From Vibrio nitrifigilis (GTDB lineage: Bacteria > Pseudomonadota > Gammaproteobacteria > Enterobacterales > Vibrionaceae): a stretch of DNA of 64,000 nt. Position numbers and translations under genes: made by a program. The stretch's first letter is position 1, and each line of letters starts with the position of its first letter. Under the pieces are notes generated by a model. The model was not told the origin of the DNA. It worked only from the letters and a program-made list of their open reading frames with translations, and made no database searches. Location: contig NZ_JADPMR010000001.1 in assembly GCF_015686695.1 (NCBI RefSeq), positions 744,001-808,000 on the forward strand, in the 5' to 3' direction. Below are positions 1 through 8,305 of this stretch, piece by piece.

Positions 1-458
1 TCGGTATTCTTCCAGGTGTAACTGGTGTTAATAACCACTGGTACTACATTATTGCCGTGGGTATTGTTTACGCGTTCGTTTACTTCTTCTTGTTCCGTTG
101 GTACATCGTTAAATTCGATGTTAAAACTCCAGGTCGTAAAGGTAGTGCAGTAGCGGTGGTATCTAAACAAGATTACCGTGATGCAAAAGCCGGTGGTTCT
201 GCTGGCGGCGATGACGGTAAAGCTGAAGCAATGATCGATGCTCTAGGTGGCAAAGATAACATTGTTGACGTTGATGCTTGTATCACTCGTCTACGTATTA
301 CAGTTAAAGACGCAGGTCTAGTAAAAGAAAATGATTACTGGACAACTCAGCTAGGTGCTCGTGGTTTGGTTAAAGTGGGTGAAACTGGTATCCAAGCTAT
401 TTACGGTGCACAAGCAGCAACTTACAAAGCACAGATTAACTCTAAACTTGGTAAGTAA
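1..458 (+). CDS. PTS sugar transporter EIIBC, C-terminal part (N-acetylglucosamine/glucose type)
   Basis: Partial gene: the reading frame is open from base 3, so the N-terminal permease part lies off the left edge. What remains is the last membrane segment of EIIC (VYAFVYFFLFRWYIVKF), a Gly/Ala/Asp-rich linker and a complete EIIB domain. The EIIB phosphocysteine is in DACITRLR, and LGARGLVKVGETGIQAIYG matches the Glc/GlcNAc class of EIIB. EIIBC imports and phosphorylates a sugar at the inner membrane, taking phosphate from HPr through EIIA. The LGARG/ACITRLR signature leans toward NagE-like permeases, but the specificity is inference because the EIIC substrate region is missing. The stop overlaps the next start by one base, suggesting translational coupling. 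Confidence 0.85.
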   Translation, partial: GILPGVTGVNNHWYYIIAVGIVYAFVYFFLFRWYIVKFDVKTPGRKGSAVAVVSKQDYRDAKAGGSAGGDDGKAEAMIDALGGKDNIVDVDACITRLRITVKDAGLVKENDYWTTQLGARGLVKVGETGIQAIYGAQAATYKAQINSKLGK

Positions 459-937
459 TGAGCGTTAAAGAGAAATTTAAACGCACAGGGGCATTCGTTA
501 TTGATTTTTCAATCGTCAAAATGTTTGCCCAAGTTCTCATCGGTGGCGTGTATTACGCCATCATGGGCGTTAGCTTAAGGCATCCACAGGCGTCAGGGTT
601 ACTGTCGTCTTATGGAGAAGCCGCTTTACCAATTTTGCTTGCTATCTGTGTGTTTATTCTCATTATTTTTATTGGTATGTATTTGGGGTATCACTGGGTG
701 TGTTACCGTTATTTAGGTAACTCCCTAGCGCGCTTTTTTATGAGAGTGAATGTGGTATCCAGAGCGGATGGCAAACCTGTCGATAAAAAGACGTATTTTG
801 AACGTGAGTTTTATAAGATTGCACTGTGTGTTTGTACTATTGGTATTTATGCCTTGTATAGTGCAGCTCAACTCTATGCTTTTGAACGTTCGCCTTATCA
901 TGATAATCGTTACTCAACACGCGTTGATGTAGATTAA
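458..937 (+). CDS. RDD family membrane protein
   Basis: A 159-residue inner-membrane protein. The N-terminal KRTGAFVIDFSIVKMF carries the Arg...Asp pattern that names the RDD family, and there are two to three hydrophobic segments (about residues 20-38, 55-80 and 117-137). Some RDD proteins act in Na+ or compatible-solute efflux, but most are uncharacterised and nothing here fixes a substrate. Its ATG overlaps the stop of the PTS permease (TAATG), so it is probably co-translated with it. A strong hairpin terminator follows at about 958. The 60-residue frame inside it at 750-932 is a shadow. Confidence 0.75.
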   Translation: MSVKEKFKRTGAFVIDFSIVKMFAQVLIGGVYYAIMGVSLRHPQASGLLSSYGEAALPILLAICVFILIIFIGMYLGYHWVCYRYLGNSLARFFMRVNVVSRADGKPVDKKTYFEREFYKIALCVCTIGIYALYSAAQLYAFERSPYHDNRYSTRVDVD

Positions 938-957
938 CCAAATACCATAGTGATACT

Positions 958-990
958 AAAGCCAGCACCGAGTGCTGGCTTTTTCTTTTT
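958..990 (+). terminator. Rho-independent terminator after the PTS/RDD operon
   Basis: A GC-rich inverted repeat (AAAGCCAGCAC / GTGCTGGCTTT with a short CGA loop) is followed by a T-rich run. It lies about 20 bp after the RDD stop and would end the PTS-RDD transcript. Confidence 0.85.
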
Positions 991-1020
991 TATCTATGTG
1001 CAATGTCATTCGCTTTAACT

Positions 1021-1064
1021 TGTCTGTCCTTATAAATACGTTTGGGTATAAATACGAGGACAGG
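1021..1064. repeat. GGACAGAC-type repeat pair flanking a TATAAATACG direct repeat
   Basis: TGTCTGTCCT at 1021-1030 and AGGACAGG at 1057-1064 face each other. Between them TATAAATACG occurs twice (1031-1040 and 1047-1056). The outer motif is the short repeat that clusters around the RAYT transposase gene at 22.2 kb and recurs at about 14.6, 24.7 and 38.1-38.2 kb. Confidence 0.5.
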
Positions 1065-1151
1065 TTTTTGGATTCCCATTACTTATTACTGACAAAATAA
1101 TCATTGATGAAAGTTAGAGTTCTCCTAGGTTTTAATCCGTTGGAAATAAGA

Positions 1152-1568
1152 ATGAAAAAACTAGCCATTTTATCGTTAAGCCTATTAGGTGCCTCTATGT
1201 CGACTTATGCAGCGCAAGAGTCTGGACCTAAACTAGCAGTGGGTATGGCGATTGACCAACAGCTTAGTGCAGTCCTTTCTATTGAAGATACTTACCGTTT
1301 TACATTAGGGAATAGGGGAGCGGCGGCTGACTATCTATTTAAGCGTGGCCGCTTTGATGACCCACAAATTCCTGTTACTTGGTATGTAGGCGCTGGTGGC
1401 TGGACACATTGGGATCATGATGATTATGGTGTTCGCGCTCCGATTGGTTTGAACTGGGCGGCAAACAAGCATATTGATGTGTATGGTGAAGTGCAGCCTG
1501 AAGTCGATTTACACTCAGGTCCAGATTTGCAGTTGGGTGCGGCCGTGGGTGTTACTTACCGTTTCTAA
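1152..1568 (+). CDS. Small outer-membrane beta-barrel-like protein
   Basis: The protein is 138 residues from ATG 1152. An upstream in-frame ATG at 1104 would put a non-signal stretch before the signal peptide, whereas 1152 follows GGAAATAAGA and begins MKKLAILSLSLLGASMSTYA, a clear Sec signal with likely cleavage after TYA. The mature part alternates polar and hydrophobic residues and ends in VGVTYRF; a C-terminal Phe is typical of outer-membrane barrel substrates of the Bam complex. I do not recognise a specific family, and its role is unknown. It is a single gene between two terminators. Confidence 0.7.
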   Translation: MKKLAILSLSLLGASMSTYAAQESGPKLAVGMAIDQQLSAVLSIEDTYRFTLGNRGAAADYLFKRGRFDDPQIPVTWYVGAGGWTHWDHDDYGVRAPIGLNWAANKHIDVYGEVQPEVDLHSGPDLQLGAAVGVTYRF

Positions 1569-1588
1569 TCCATGATCGATGGATATAA

Positions 1589-1620
1589 AAAAACCGATAC
1601 GACATCGTATCGGTTTTTCT
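1589..1620. terminator. Bidirectional hairpin terminator
   Basis: AAACCGATACGA pairs with TCGTATCGGTTT (12-bp stem) with A-run before and T-run after. It can end the barrel-protein gene on the plus strand and the transporter/MetS pair on the minus strand. Confidence 0.85.
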
Positions 1621-1638
1621 GTACAAGAAATTTGTAAT

Positions 1639-1728
1639 TTATTTCATCGCTTTGCGAATACAGATGGCGGCACCGCCCCAAGTAATTCCCAACCCGATAA
1701 CTAACATTATGATTGCGCCTGTGGTCAT
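1639..1728 (-). CDS. MetS-type small subunit of NSS transporter (29 aa)
   Basis: A 29-residue single-span membrane peptide beginning MTTGAIIMLVIGLGITWGGA and ending in ICIRKAMK. Its ATG overlaps the stop of the upstream NSS transporter in an ATGA junction, so the two are translationally coupled. This matches the short MetS-family partners that accompany methionine/alanine NSS importers in proteobacteria; MetS is needed for transport by MetP in the characterised actinobacterial system. Identification rests on size, sequence style and position. It is short enough to be missed by routine gene calling. Confidence 0.8.
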   Translation of the reverse strand: MTTGAIIMLVIGLGITWGGAAICIRKAMK

Positions 1729-3191
1729 GCTTGAACTCCTTTATCTTTACTCGATACGTTGATAGCCACGCCGATTACAAATAGTACGGCGATCATTACC
1801 CAGCCTAGAGTTAGGTCGTAGCCGCCGTAACCAACAGTAAGTAATGTGTTTAGCTTAGTCACGATAATCACGGCAAGGATCGCTGGTGAAATGAAGCGTA
1901 GGCAGACATCAAACCAGAAGCCAATGTGGAAATCTGAATGTTGGTTTGTGTATTCACGTGATTCAGCAATACTCATCATCCAAGTCATTAGAATCAATTC
2001 AACTAGACAACTTGCGATAATACCAATGTTATTTGCGAAGTGATCGACAAGGTCAAGTAGTAGTAGGCCACCATTAGTTGCAAATGCCATTGATAGGACA
2101 AAACCGACACCAACCACAACGTTTGCTGCTTTTCGACGACTCCAATGCAGCTTATCGATGATTGCTGATGTTACTGCTTCAAGTAGAGAAATGTGGGAGC
2201 TTAGACCCGCGACAACTAAAGCAAAGAAGAACAGCGGACCAAGGATGTAAGGCATTGGTAGTAAGTTGATTGCTTCAGGTACCGTGACAAATGCCAGACC
2301 TACGCCTGCAGATACCACATCGGTAATGGGTTTACCTTGTGAAGTCGCCATATAACCTAAAACTGAGAAGATCATTATGCCAGATACGATTGAGAAACCA
2401 CAGTTAAGTAGCACTGTCATGAACGCATTATTACTAATATCTGATTTTTCAGGTAGGTAGCTTGAGTAAGCTAACATGATTGAGAATCCGATACTTAGAG
2501 TAAAGAAGATTTGACCATAGGCTGCTGCCCATACTTTAACGTCCCAGATTTTGCTGAAATCTGGTTGGAACATATAGTTCACACCTTCTAATGCGCCAGG
2601 AAGCGTAATCATACGAGCGATGAGCGCAAGAACCATGATAAATAGAACTGGCATCATGATTTTTGATGCACGTTCAATCCCCGCTTTTACACCGCCAGCA
2701 ATAGCGGAATAAGTGATCGCCCATGCAATCAACATCGCAGCCGCAATCCCCCATTGAATACTACCTAAATTGGTCGGAGAATTATCTCCTAGGTGTAGAT
2801 AGCTCTTAAAGAAATATGCGTTTGTATCTGCGCCCCAACTTTGAGTGAACGACATCCCAAAGTACGAAATTGCCCAGCCGATAACCGCTACGTAGTAAAT
2901 TGCGATAACAGCAGCCACACCTACTTGGAACCAGCCTAACCATTCGAATTTAGAACTGATTGCTTTAAGTGTTTTTGGGGCGCTACCACGGTGTCTTTGA
3001 CCCATACTAAATTCAAGGATCATGAAAGGAATACCCGCGGTGATCATCGCGAATAGATAAGGGATAAAGAATGCCCCACCGCCATTTTCATAGGCCATAT
3101 ATGGAAAACGCCAAATGTTGCCTAGTCCGACTGCGGACCCAACCGCGGCCATAATAAATCCAACACGGGATCCCCATTGTTCGCGCTTCAT
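1725..3191 (-). CDS. Sodium-dependent NSS-family amino-acid transporter (MetP-like)
   Basis: A 488-residue polytopic inner-membrane protein of the neurotransmitter:sodium symporter (SNF/SLC6) family. The N-terminus has WGSRVGFIMAAVGSAVGLGN followed by IWRFPY, the hallmark of TM1 with its unwound Na+/substrate site, and about 12 hydrophobic spans follow. The family couples Na+ entry to amino-acid uptake. The coupled 29-residue MetS-like peptide suggests a methionine/alanine-type importer, but the substrate cannot be read from sequence alone. Transcription ends at the hairpin at 1589-1620. About 700 bp of AT-rich DNA lies upstream. Confidence 0.88.
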   Translation of the reverse strand: MKREQWGSRVGFIMAAVGSAVGLGNIWRFPYMAYENGGGAFFIPYLFAMITAGIPFMILEFSMGQRHRGSAPKTLKAISSKFEWLGWFQVGVAAVIAIYYVAVIGWAISYFGMSFTQSWGADTNAYFFKSYLHLGDNSPTNLGSIQWGIAAAMLIAWAITYSAIAGGVKAGIERASKIMMPVLFIMVLALIARMITLPGALEGVNYMFQPDFSKIWDVKVWAAAYGQIFFTLSIGFSIMLAYSSYLPEKSDISNNAFMTVLLNCGFSIVSGIMIFSVLGYMATSQGKPITDVVSAGVGLAFVTVPEAINLLPMPYILGPLFFFALVVAGLSSHISLLEAVTSAIIDKLHWSRRKAANVVVGVGFVLSMAFATNGGLLLLDLVDHFANNIGIIASCLVELILMTWMMSIAESREYTNQHSDFHIGFWFDVCLRFISPAILAVIIVTKLNTLLTVGYGGYDLTLGWVMIAVLFVIGVAINVSSKDKGVQA

Positions 3192-3895
3192 TGTTGACTC
3201 CTTACAACTCTGAGTTATGAAGCATCTCTTGTGACTAGTTCTGCTTAAATATTGAAATTAAGAGTTTTAGTTCCAATCTTAGCAAAAAGTTGGTTATAAA
3301 TTTTGTTAACCAGTCGAGAGCTTAGAATATTATGCTAAAAATTATGATGTGTGTTTGCGAATTCTGAAATATTCAGCTGCGCATTAGCTTCGAGACTACA
3401 ATTTAATCCTAACTAAGGCAATAGAATATAAGTGAAAGGAAATGTGCCTTAATTGGTATTTAATGCGATATTTACAGTTGTTATTTGGTGTTAAATACCA
3501 AATGTAATCCATATATATAGTTGTAAGTTCTGTAAAATGTTTAATTGATAATGAATTAACCTTTAATTTTATTTGGTGCTAATGACTGATTTTTACTCAA
3601 AATACAGAGCTTATGACCTAAATCAAAAACTTGTTTTGTAAATACCAATACTGTTTTCCTGCTTGGAGCAAATACGTTGTGATTTTAGTCGCTTTGCCGA
3701 ATAACAAGACACTACATTAACGCTATCTATTGCTATGCTATTAATGTAGTGGTTGTGATGGTCATCGATACCAATAGTGTGATCGGATGATGATGTCAAA
3801 GGTGAAGAGATTGTTTAAAATTACGGCACAGGGTAACAACAGAATATAAATTCTGTCCGTCTATTTGCTTTCTACTTAACTATTTGGAGAATATG
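3192..3895. other. 704-bp AT-rich intergenic region
   Basis: Divergent spacer between the NSS transporter and the ynhF-like gene, with no convincing coding frame. It must hold both promoters; I cannot place them with confidence. A perfect palindrome with 7-bp arms, ACAGAATATAAATTCTGT (3839-3856), lies about 40 bp before the ynhF-like start and could be an operator or a leader hairpin; no T-run follows it. Confidence 0.5.
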
Positions 3896-3985
3896 ATGAA
3901 CTACGACCTTAAGTTTTCTTTGATTGTTACTTTGATTGCATTTGTCGTTTTTATCGGCAGCGGGTTGATTGCAATCGCACACTAG
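3896..3985 (+). CDS. ynhF: YnhF-family mini membrane protein (29 aa)
   Basis: A 29-residue peptide starting MNYDLKFSLIVTLIAFVVFI and ending GSGLIAIAH. It matches the pattern of E. coli YnhF (MSTDLKFSL... ending in TAALH) in length, the DLKFSL motif and a single hydrophobic span. The second of two adjacent ATGs is chosen because GGAGA at 3886-3890 is then five bases upstream. YnhF is a small inner-membrane peptide of unknown function. The gene lies 18 bp before the patatin gene and is probably co-transcribed with it. Confidence 0.78.
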   Translation: MNYDLKFSLIVTLIAFVVFIGSGLIAIAH

Positions 3986-4003
3986 CCTGAAGGAGTTCTG
4001 CTG

Positions 4004-5203
4004 ATGGGACGTAATAGTGGAACGGTTTCTGATACAACGGTAAATATTGATGAACAACGTTTATCTAAATTTATCGGCGGTAAAAGCGCTTTAGTCGCAC
4101 AGGGGGGAGGTCAACGTGGAATTTTCACTGCGGGAGTCTTTGATGCGTTTCTCCTCTCTAATTTTGATCCTTACAATGAATATTTTGGTACCTCAGCAGG
4201 TGCATTAAACCTGTGTCCTTTCCTTTGTCGTCAACACGGCTTAAGTAAATCTTTTATTTGTGAATTAACGACAGATCCTTCTTTTTTCCATTTTTTTAGT
4301 TATATCAGGCGTAAACAATACCTTAATTTGGATTGGGCGCTGGATCAGATATTGGATTATCCATATAAGTTAGACGTCGATATGGGGCGTCAAGTTCTTG
4401 GTAATCAACGTAAAGCTTTTGCTGCTGTTACATCAACAACGAGCCTTAATGATCATTACTTCCCCATGTTACACGACAATTGGCGTGAGGTTCTGACTGC
4501 AACTTGCGCTATTCCGGGTTTGTATCCTGGTTTTGCATCGGTTGGGGGGGAGTTATACATGGATGGTGGGGTTTCTGCCGCCATCCCTGTTCAGGAGGCG
4601 TGGCGTCGAAGCTCTCGCTTTATTACGGTGGTTCGAACTGAATGTGTGAATGACAGTTTAGAGCAGCAATTGAAGCGTGATGTTCATCATCAAGAAGTGA
4701 CTTGGTTTAAAGACTCTCTTAACAATATTCAATTACAGTGGCAAAACAAACTGCAGAGTTGGAAAAACGATTGGGGGTCATTTCTTCAAGAGAAGCAGAC
4801 CAGAGCACAGCAAGCGAATGCGTTGGATATTATGAACGGCGGACGCTGGTTTTTTGGTGCTGGTGATATCTATCGTATGGGACATTTGCTTGGTCAGAAA
4901 TTTGATTCTGGTTTTGCTGATATGTTGATGGTTCACTATCAGACGTATTCACTAACGCGCGAGTTTTTACAATCTCCCCCTGATGATGTCTTTATTGTAC
5001 AAATTGCCCCTCAAGAGCCACTGAAATCGGGATCATTAATGAGTAAAAAAGAGGACTTACTCCATGATTACCGTTTAGGGTTGCAGGCAGGATTTCGTTT
5101 CATTGAATCTTATCAGCGTGCTGTACATATTTGGTCAACTCGGACTATCTATGAACAGCTTGGCATTGATGAAGAACCAGCCCCTGATACCGATTCTGCC
5201 TAA
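4004..5203 (+). CDS. Patatin-like phospholipase (YjjU-type)
   Basis: A 399-residue cytosolic patatin-family hydrolase. The oxyanion loop is AQGGGQRGIFTAG (from about residue 31), the nucleophile elbow is GTSAG (about 64-68) and the catalytic Asp is in DGGV (about 188-191), giving the Ser-Asp dyad of the family. These enzymes hydrolyse acyl esters of phospholipids or related lipids; the true substrate of the YjjU group is not known. The start ATG follows GAAGGAG with good spacing. A hairpin follows the stop and faces the pyruvate kinase gene. Confidence 0.85.
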   Translation: MGRNSGTVSDTTVNIDEQRLSKFIGGKSALVAQGGGQRGIFTAGVFDAFLLSNFDPYNEYFGTSAGALNLCPFLCRQHGLSKSFICELTTDPSFFHFFSYIRRKQYLNLDWALDQILDYPYKLDVDMGRQVLGNQRKAFAAVTSTTSLNDHYFPMLHDNWREVLTATCAIPGLYPGFASVGGELYMDGGVSAAIPVQEAWRRSSRFITVVRTECVNDSLEQQLKRDVHHQEVTWFKDSLNNIQLQWQNKLQSWKNDWGSFLQEKQTRAQQANALDIMNGGRWFFGAGDIYRMGHLLGQKFDSGFADMLMVHYQTYSLTREFLQSPPDDVFIVQIAPQEPLKSGSLMSKKEDLLHDYRLGLQAGFRFIESYQRAVHIWSTRTIYEQLGIDEEPAPDTDSA

Positions 5204-5221
5204 AGTCTGTTGGAATCGTTA

Positions 5222-5252
5222 AACAGCGAGACGTTAGTCGTCTCGCTGTTGT
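5222..5252. terminator. Convergent hairpin terminator
   Basis: AACAGCGAGACG / CGTCTCGCTGTT with a five-base loop, lying between the converging patatin and pyruvate kinase genes. The stem is strong but the T-run is poor on either strand. Confidence 0.65.
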
Positions 5253-5265
5253 GAAGCATTGCTCG

Positions 5266-6711
5266 TTATAGAACAGGTAAAATACGCATGGTGTTAGTGG
5301 ATCCTTCAACATCCATAATGTCACCTTGAGTAATAATCACTAAATCACCAAATTCTAGTAGCTTATGCTCTTTAAGTGATTCTAACGCCGCCTGGGCTAC
5401 CTCATGGCCTTCTCGACCTTTACTATCAAAGTAGAGTGGAGTCACTCCGCGATAAAGGGCGCAGCGATTAAGGGCGATATCATTTTTCGATAAAGCAAAT
5501 ATTGGAAAATGCGTATTTAAGCGCGATGTCATCAGAGCCGTTCTGCCTGATTCTGTAAAAATGACCATGGCTTGCACCCCTTCAAGGTGGTTAGCCGCAT
5601 AGATTGTCGACATGGCAATGGCTTCTTCTTCTGTCGCAAAAACCCCTGAAATCCGATAGTTCTGTTTATCTGATTCAATCATCTTCTCGGCGCCAACGCA
5701 TACCGCTGCCATGGCCTGAACGGTTTCTAATGGGTATTTACCTGCTGCTGTTTCACCGGAGAGCATCACCGCATCAGTCCCATCAAGAACGGCGTTTGCG
5801 ACATCCATTACTTCAGCTCGGGTTGGCATTGGGTTCGCAATCATTGATTCCATCATTTGTGTTGCCGTGATAACGACACGATTAAGGGCTTGGGCTCGAT
5901 TGATGAGCTTTTTCTGAACCGCAATAAGTTCAGGATCGCCGATTTCGACACCCAGATCGCCACGTGCGACCATAATGACATCGGAGGCGCGAATAATATC
6001 GTCAATATTGTCGTCGGTAGCCACCGTTTCTGCCCGTTCGACTTTTGCGACCATACGCGTAATTAGCCCAGCATCTCTCGCTAGACGGCGGGCATACTTC
6101 ATATCTTCGCCGTTACGCGGAAATGACACAGCAAGGTAATCTACTTTGATTTCTGCTGCTAGTAAGATGTCGCGCTTATCTTTTTCTGTAAGCGCATCGG
6201 CGGATAGCCCACCGCCTTTTTTATTAATGCCTTTGTTATTGGAAAGAGGGCCGCCGACGGTGACTTGAGTAAAGACTTTGCTCTCCTCAACCGAGATGAC
6301 TTGCAATTGTACTCGGCCGTCGTCTAACAGCAAAATATCGTCACGGCGTACATCTTGTGGGAGTTTTTTATAATCTATCCCAACGGCTTGTTGATTTCCG
6401 GTGCCAGGAAGCATTTCAGCATCTAAAATAAAACGGTCGCCTTCTTGTAGTAGAATACTTCCTTCAGCAAAGGTGGATACGCGAATTTTAGGTCCCTGTA
6501 AATCGCCTAGTATGGCAACTGTTCTGCCTAATGATGCGGCGATTTCCCGAACTTTTTGTGCACGTAATTTATGATCGTCAGCACTGCCGTGAGAAAAGTT
6601 CATGCGTACGACATTCACTCCCGCGCGAATAATGGATTCCAATACACCGCTCTTATCGGTTGATGGGCCTAGCGTTGTCACTATTTTGGTTCTTCTTTGA
6701 ATGGATGACAT
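5266..6711 (-). CDS. pykA: Pyruvate kinase II
   Basis: 481 residues, collinear with E. coli PykA, the AMP-activated isozyme, throughout. It transfers phosphate from phosphoenolpyruvate to ADP, the last step of glycolysis. Visible landmarks are RRTKIVTTLGPSTDKSG at the N-terminus, NFSHG, LGDLQGPKIRVSTF, the catalytic KVERAE region, the ARGDLGVEIGD loop, ITATQMMESM and the C-terminal allosteric domain ending TQGDIMDVEGSTNTMRI. The gene stands next to mlc and cheV, the same order seen in Vibrio cholerae (pykA-ROK-cheV). Confidence 0.95.
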   Translation of the reverse strand: MSSIQRRTKIVTTLGPSTDKSGVLESIIRAGVNVVRMNFSHGSADDHKLRAQKVREIAASLGRTVAILGDLQGPKIRVSTFAEGSILLQEGDRFILDAEMLPGTGNQQAVGIDYKKLPQDVRRDDILLLDDGRVQLQVISVEESKVFTQVTVGGPLSNNKGINKKGGGLSADALTEKDKRDILLAAEIKVDYLAVSFPRNGEDMKYARRLARDAGLITRMVAKVERAETVATDDNIDDIIRASDVIMVARGDLGVEIGDPELIAVQKKLINRAQALNRVVITATQMMESMIANPMPTRAEVMDVANAVLDGTDAVMLSGETAAGKYPLETVQAMAAVCVGAEKMIESDKQNYRISGVFATEEEAIAMSTIYAANHLEGVQAMVIFTESGRTALMTSRLNTHFPIFALSKNDIALNRCALYRGVTPLYFDSKGREGHEVAQAALESLKEHKLLEFGDLVIITQGDIMDVEGSTNTMRILPVL

Positions 6712-6990
6712 ACCGTTTCTCCTGCACTTAACTCAGAGGCATAATATTGATGTAGTCCTTAGCTAAAGTTTGGAAGTGATTGAAAAATTTACCAGTATCA
6801 GAGCCAAAATTTATGGCGTAAATTCCCATTTATTTTTGTGTCGGTATACGATTTATTACGCTAACTATTTGACTAAACGCGCAAACTTCTATTTCTATAC
6901 GTGATGGTTGTCACGTGGAGCTATCAAATCGCTTCACAATTAGTTTGCAAAGTAAAAAAATTAGCGTGTTGTTTTTTTCTGGAGTGTGTC

Positions 6991-8208
6991 ATGTACATGG
7001 CCCAACCCGGTCACATTGATCATATTAAGCAGATCAATGCTGGCCGAGTGTATAAACTCATAGACCAAAAGGGTCCTATTTCTCGTATTGATTTATCAAA
7101 AACGAGTGAGCTTGCTCCCGCGAGTATTACTAAAATTACTCGCGAGCTTATTGATGCCCATTTAGTGCATGAGACCACTGTTCAAGAAGCGATTTCTCGA
7201 GGCCGACCAGCCATTGGTTTGCAAACGAATAACGAGGGATGGCAATTCTTATCTCTGCGTTTAGGCCTTGGTTATTTAGTGTTAGCCCTGCATGAGTTGG
7301 GGGGCGAAGTGCTGGTGGATAATAAAATAGATATCCACGAAATTGATCAAGATGATCTTTTAGAACGGCTGCTATTTGAAATCAAAGACTTTTTCCAAAC
7401 GTATTCGGCCATGGTTGATCGCGTTACCAGCATTGCTATCACTTTGCCCGGGCGAGTTAATTCAGAGCAGGGGATTGTGCTCACAATGCCCCATTATCAT
7501 GTGAAGAATTTGCCTCTTGGTGAGGAAATCTATCGCGCAACTGGTTTACCTGTTTTTCTAGCGAATGATACTCGTGCGTGGGCGTTGGCTGAAAAGTTAT
7601 TTGGTCATGCACAAGATGTTGAAAATTCAGTTTTAATTTCTATTAACCATGGAGTCGAAGCTGGGATTATTCTTGATGGTCGGGTGCTACAAGGTCGCCA
7701 TGGTAATATTGGTGATCTTAGCCATGTACAAACTCAAGCTCATGGTGGTGTGTGTGAATGTGGTAATGTGGGGTGTTTGCAAACGGTCGCCAGTGCAGAG
7801 GCTATTTGTGCGGAAGCGTTACGGCGTTTAAATGACGGCGAATCCTCTTCACTTAACCCTAGTCATGCGATGTCGATCGATGCGATCGCATTAGCAGCAG
7901 CCGATGGCGATCCGCTATCATGTGAATTGATTGAAAAGCTTGGTCATGATCTTGGTGCTGCGATCTCGATCATTGTTAATTTGTTCAATCCTGAAAAAGT
8001 GCTGATTGGTGGTGCAATCAACTTAGCAAAAAACGTCCTTTACCCTGCTATGCAACAATGTATTCGTGAACAGAGCTATCCTGATTATCAACAAGAGCTA
8101 CACTTGATAGAGTCTCGTTTCTATAAGCAAGCCACTATGCCTGGTGCAGCCCTTATAAAACAAGCACTTTACGACGGATTGTTATTGATGAAAGTTGTTG
8201 AAGGGTAA
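6991..8208 (+). CDS. mlc: ROK-family repressor Mlc
   Basis: 405 residues from ATG 6991, preceded by GGAG at 6981-6984; the frame stays open upstream but family alignment starts here. The N-terminal winged helix (QPGHIDHIKQINAGRVYKLI, then SRIDLSKTSELAPASITKI) matches E. coli Mlc closely. The ROK domain follows, with the zinc cluster CECGNVGC around residue 258 and a C-terminal region with NLFNPEKVLIGG. Mlc represses PTS genes and is titrated by dephosphorylated glucose permease. Whether it binds a glucose or another PTS permease in this organism is inference. It diverges from pykA across about 280 bp. Confidence 0.9.
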   Translation: MYMAQPGHIDHIKQINAGRVYKLIDQKGPISRIDLSKTSELAPASITKITRELIDAHLVHETTVQEAISRGRPAIGLQTNNEGWQFLSLRLGLGYLVLALHELGGEVLVDNKIDIHEIDQDDLLERLLFEIKDFFQTYSAMVDRVTSIAITLPGRVNSEQGIVLTMPHYHVKNLPLGEEIYRATGLPVFLANDTRAWALAEKLFGHAQDVENSVLISINHGVEAGIILDGRVLQGRHGNIGDLSHVQTQAHGGVCECGNVGCLQTVASAEAICAEALRRLNDGESSSLNPSHAMSIDAIALAAADGDPLSCELIEKLGHDLGAAISIIVNLFNPEKVLIGGAINLAKNVLYPAMQQCIREQSYPDYQQELHLIESRFYKQATMPGAALIKQALYDGLLLMKVVEG

Positions 8209-8305
8209 GGTTCCTTTCTATTGATCAATTTATTCTTTAGTGACATTTACAAATTGGTTAACTGACTATAATGTTATGTAAGTCTATTCATTTCTGGGAA
8301 TCCTT

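Noticed and set aside
3872..4057. 61-residue minus-strand frame over the ynhF-like gene
   Set aside because: The plus-strand frame has a Shine-Dalgarno and matches YnhF; the minus frame has no family features.
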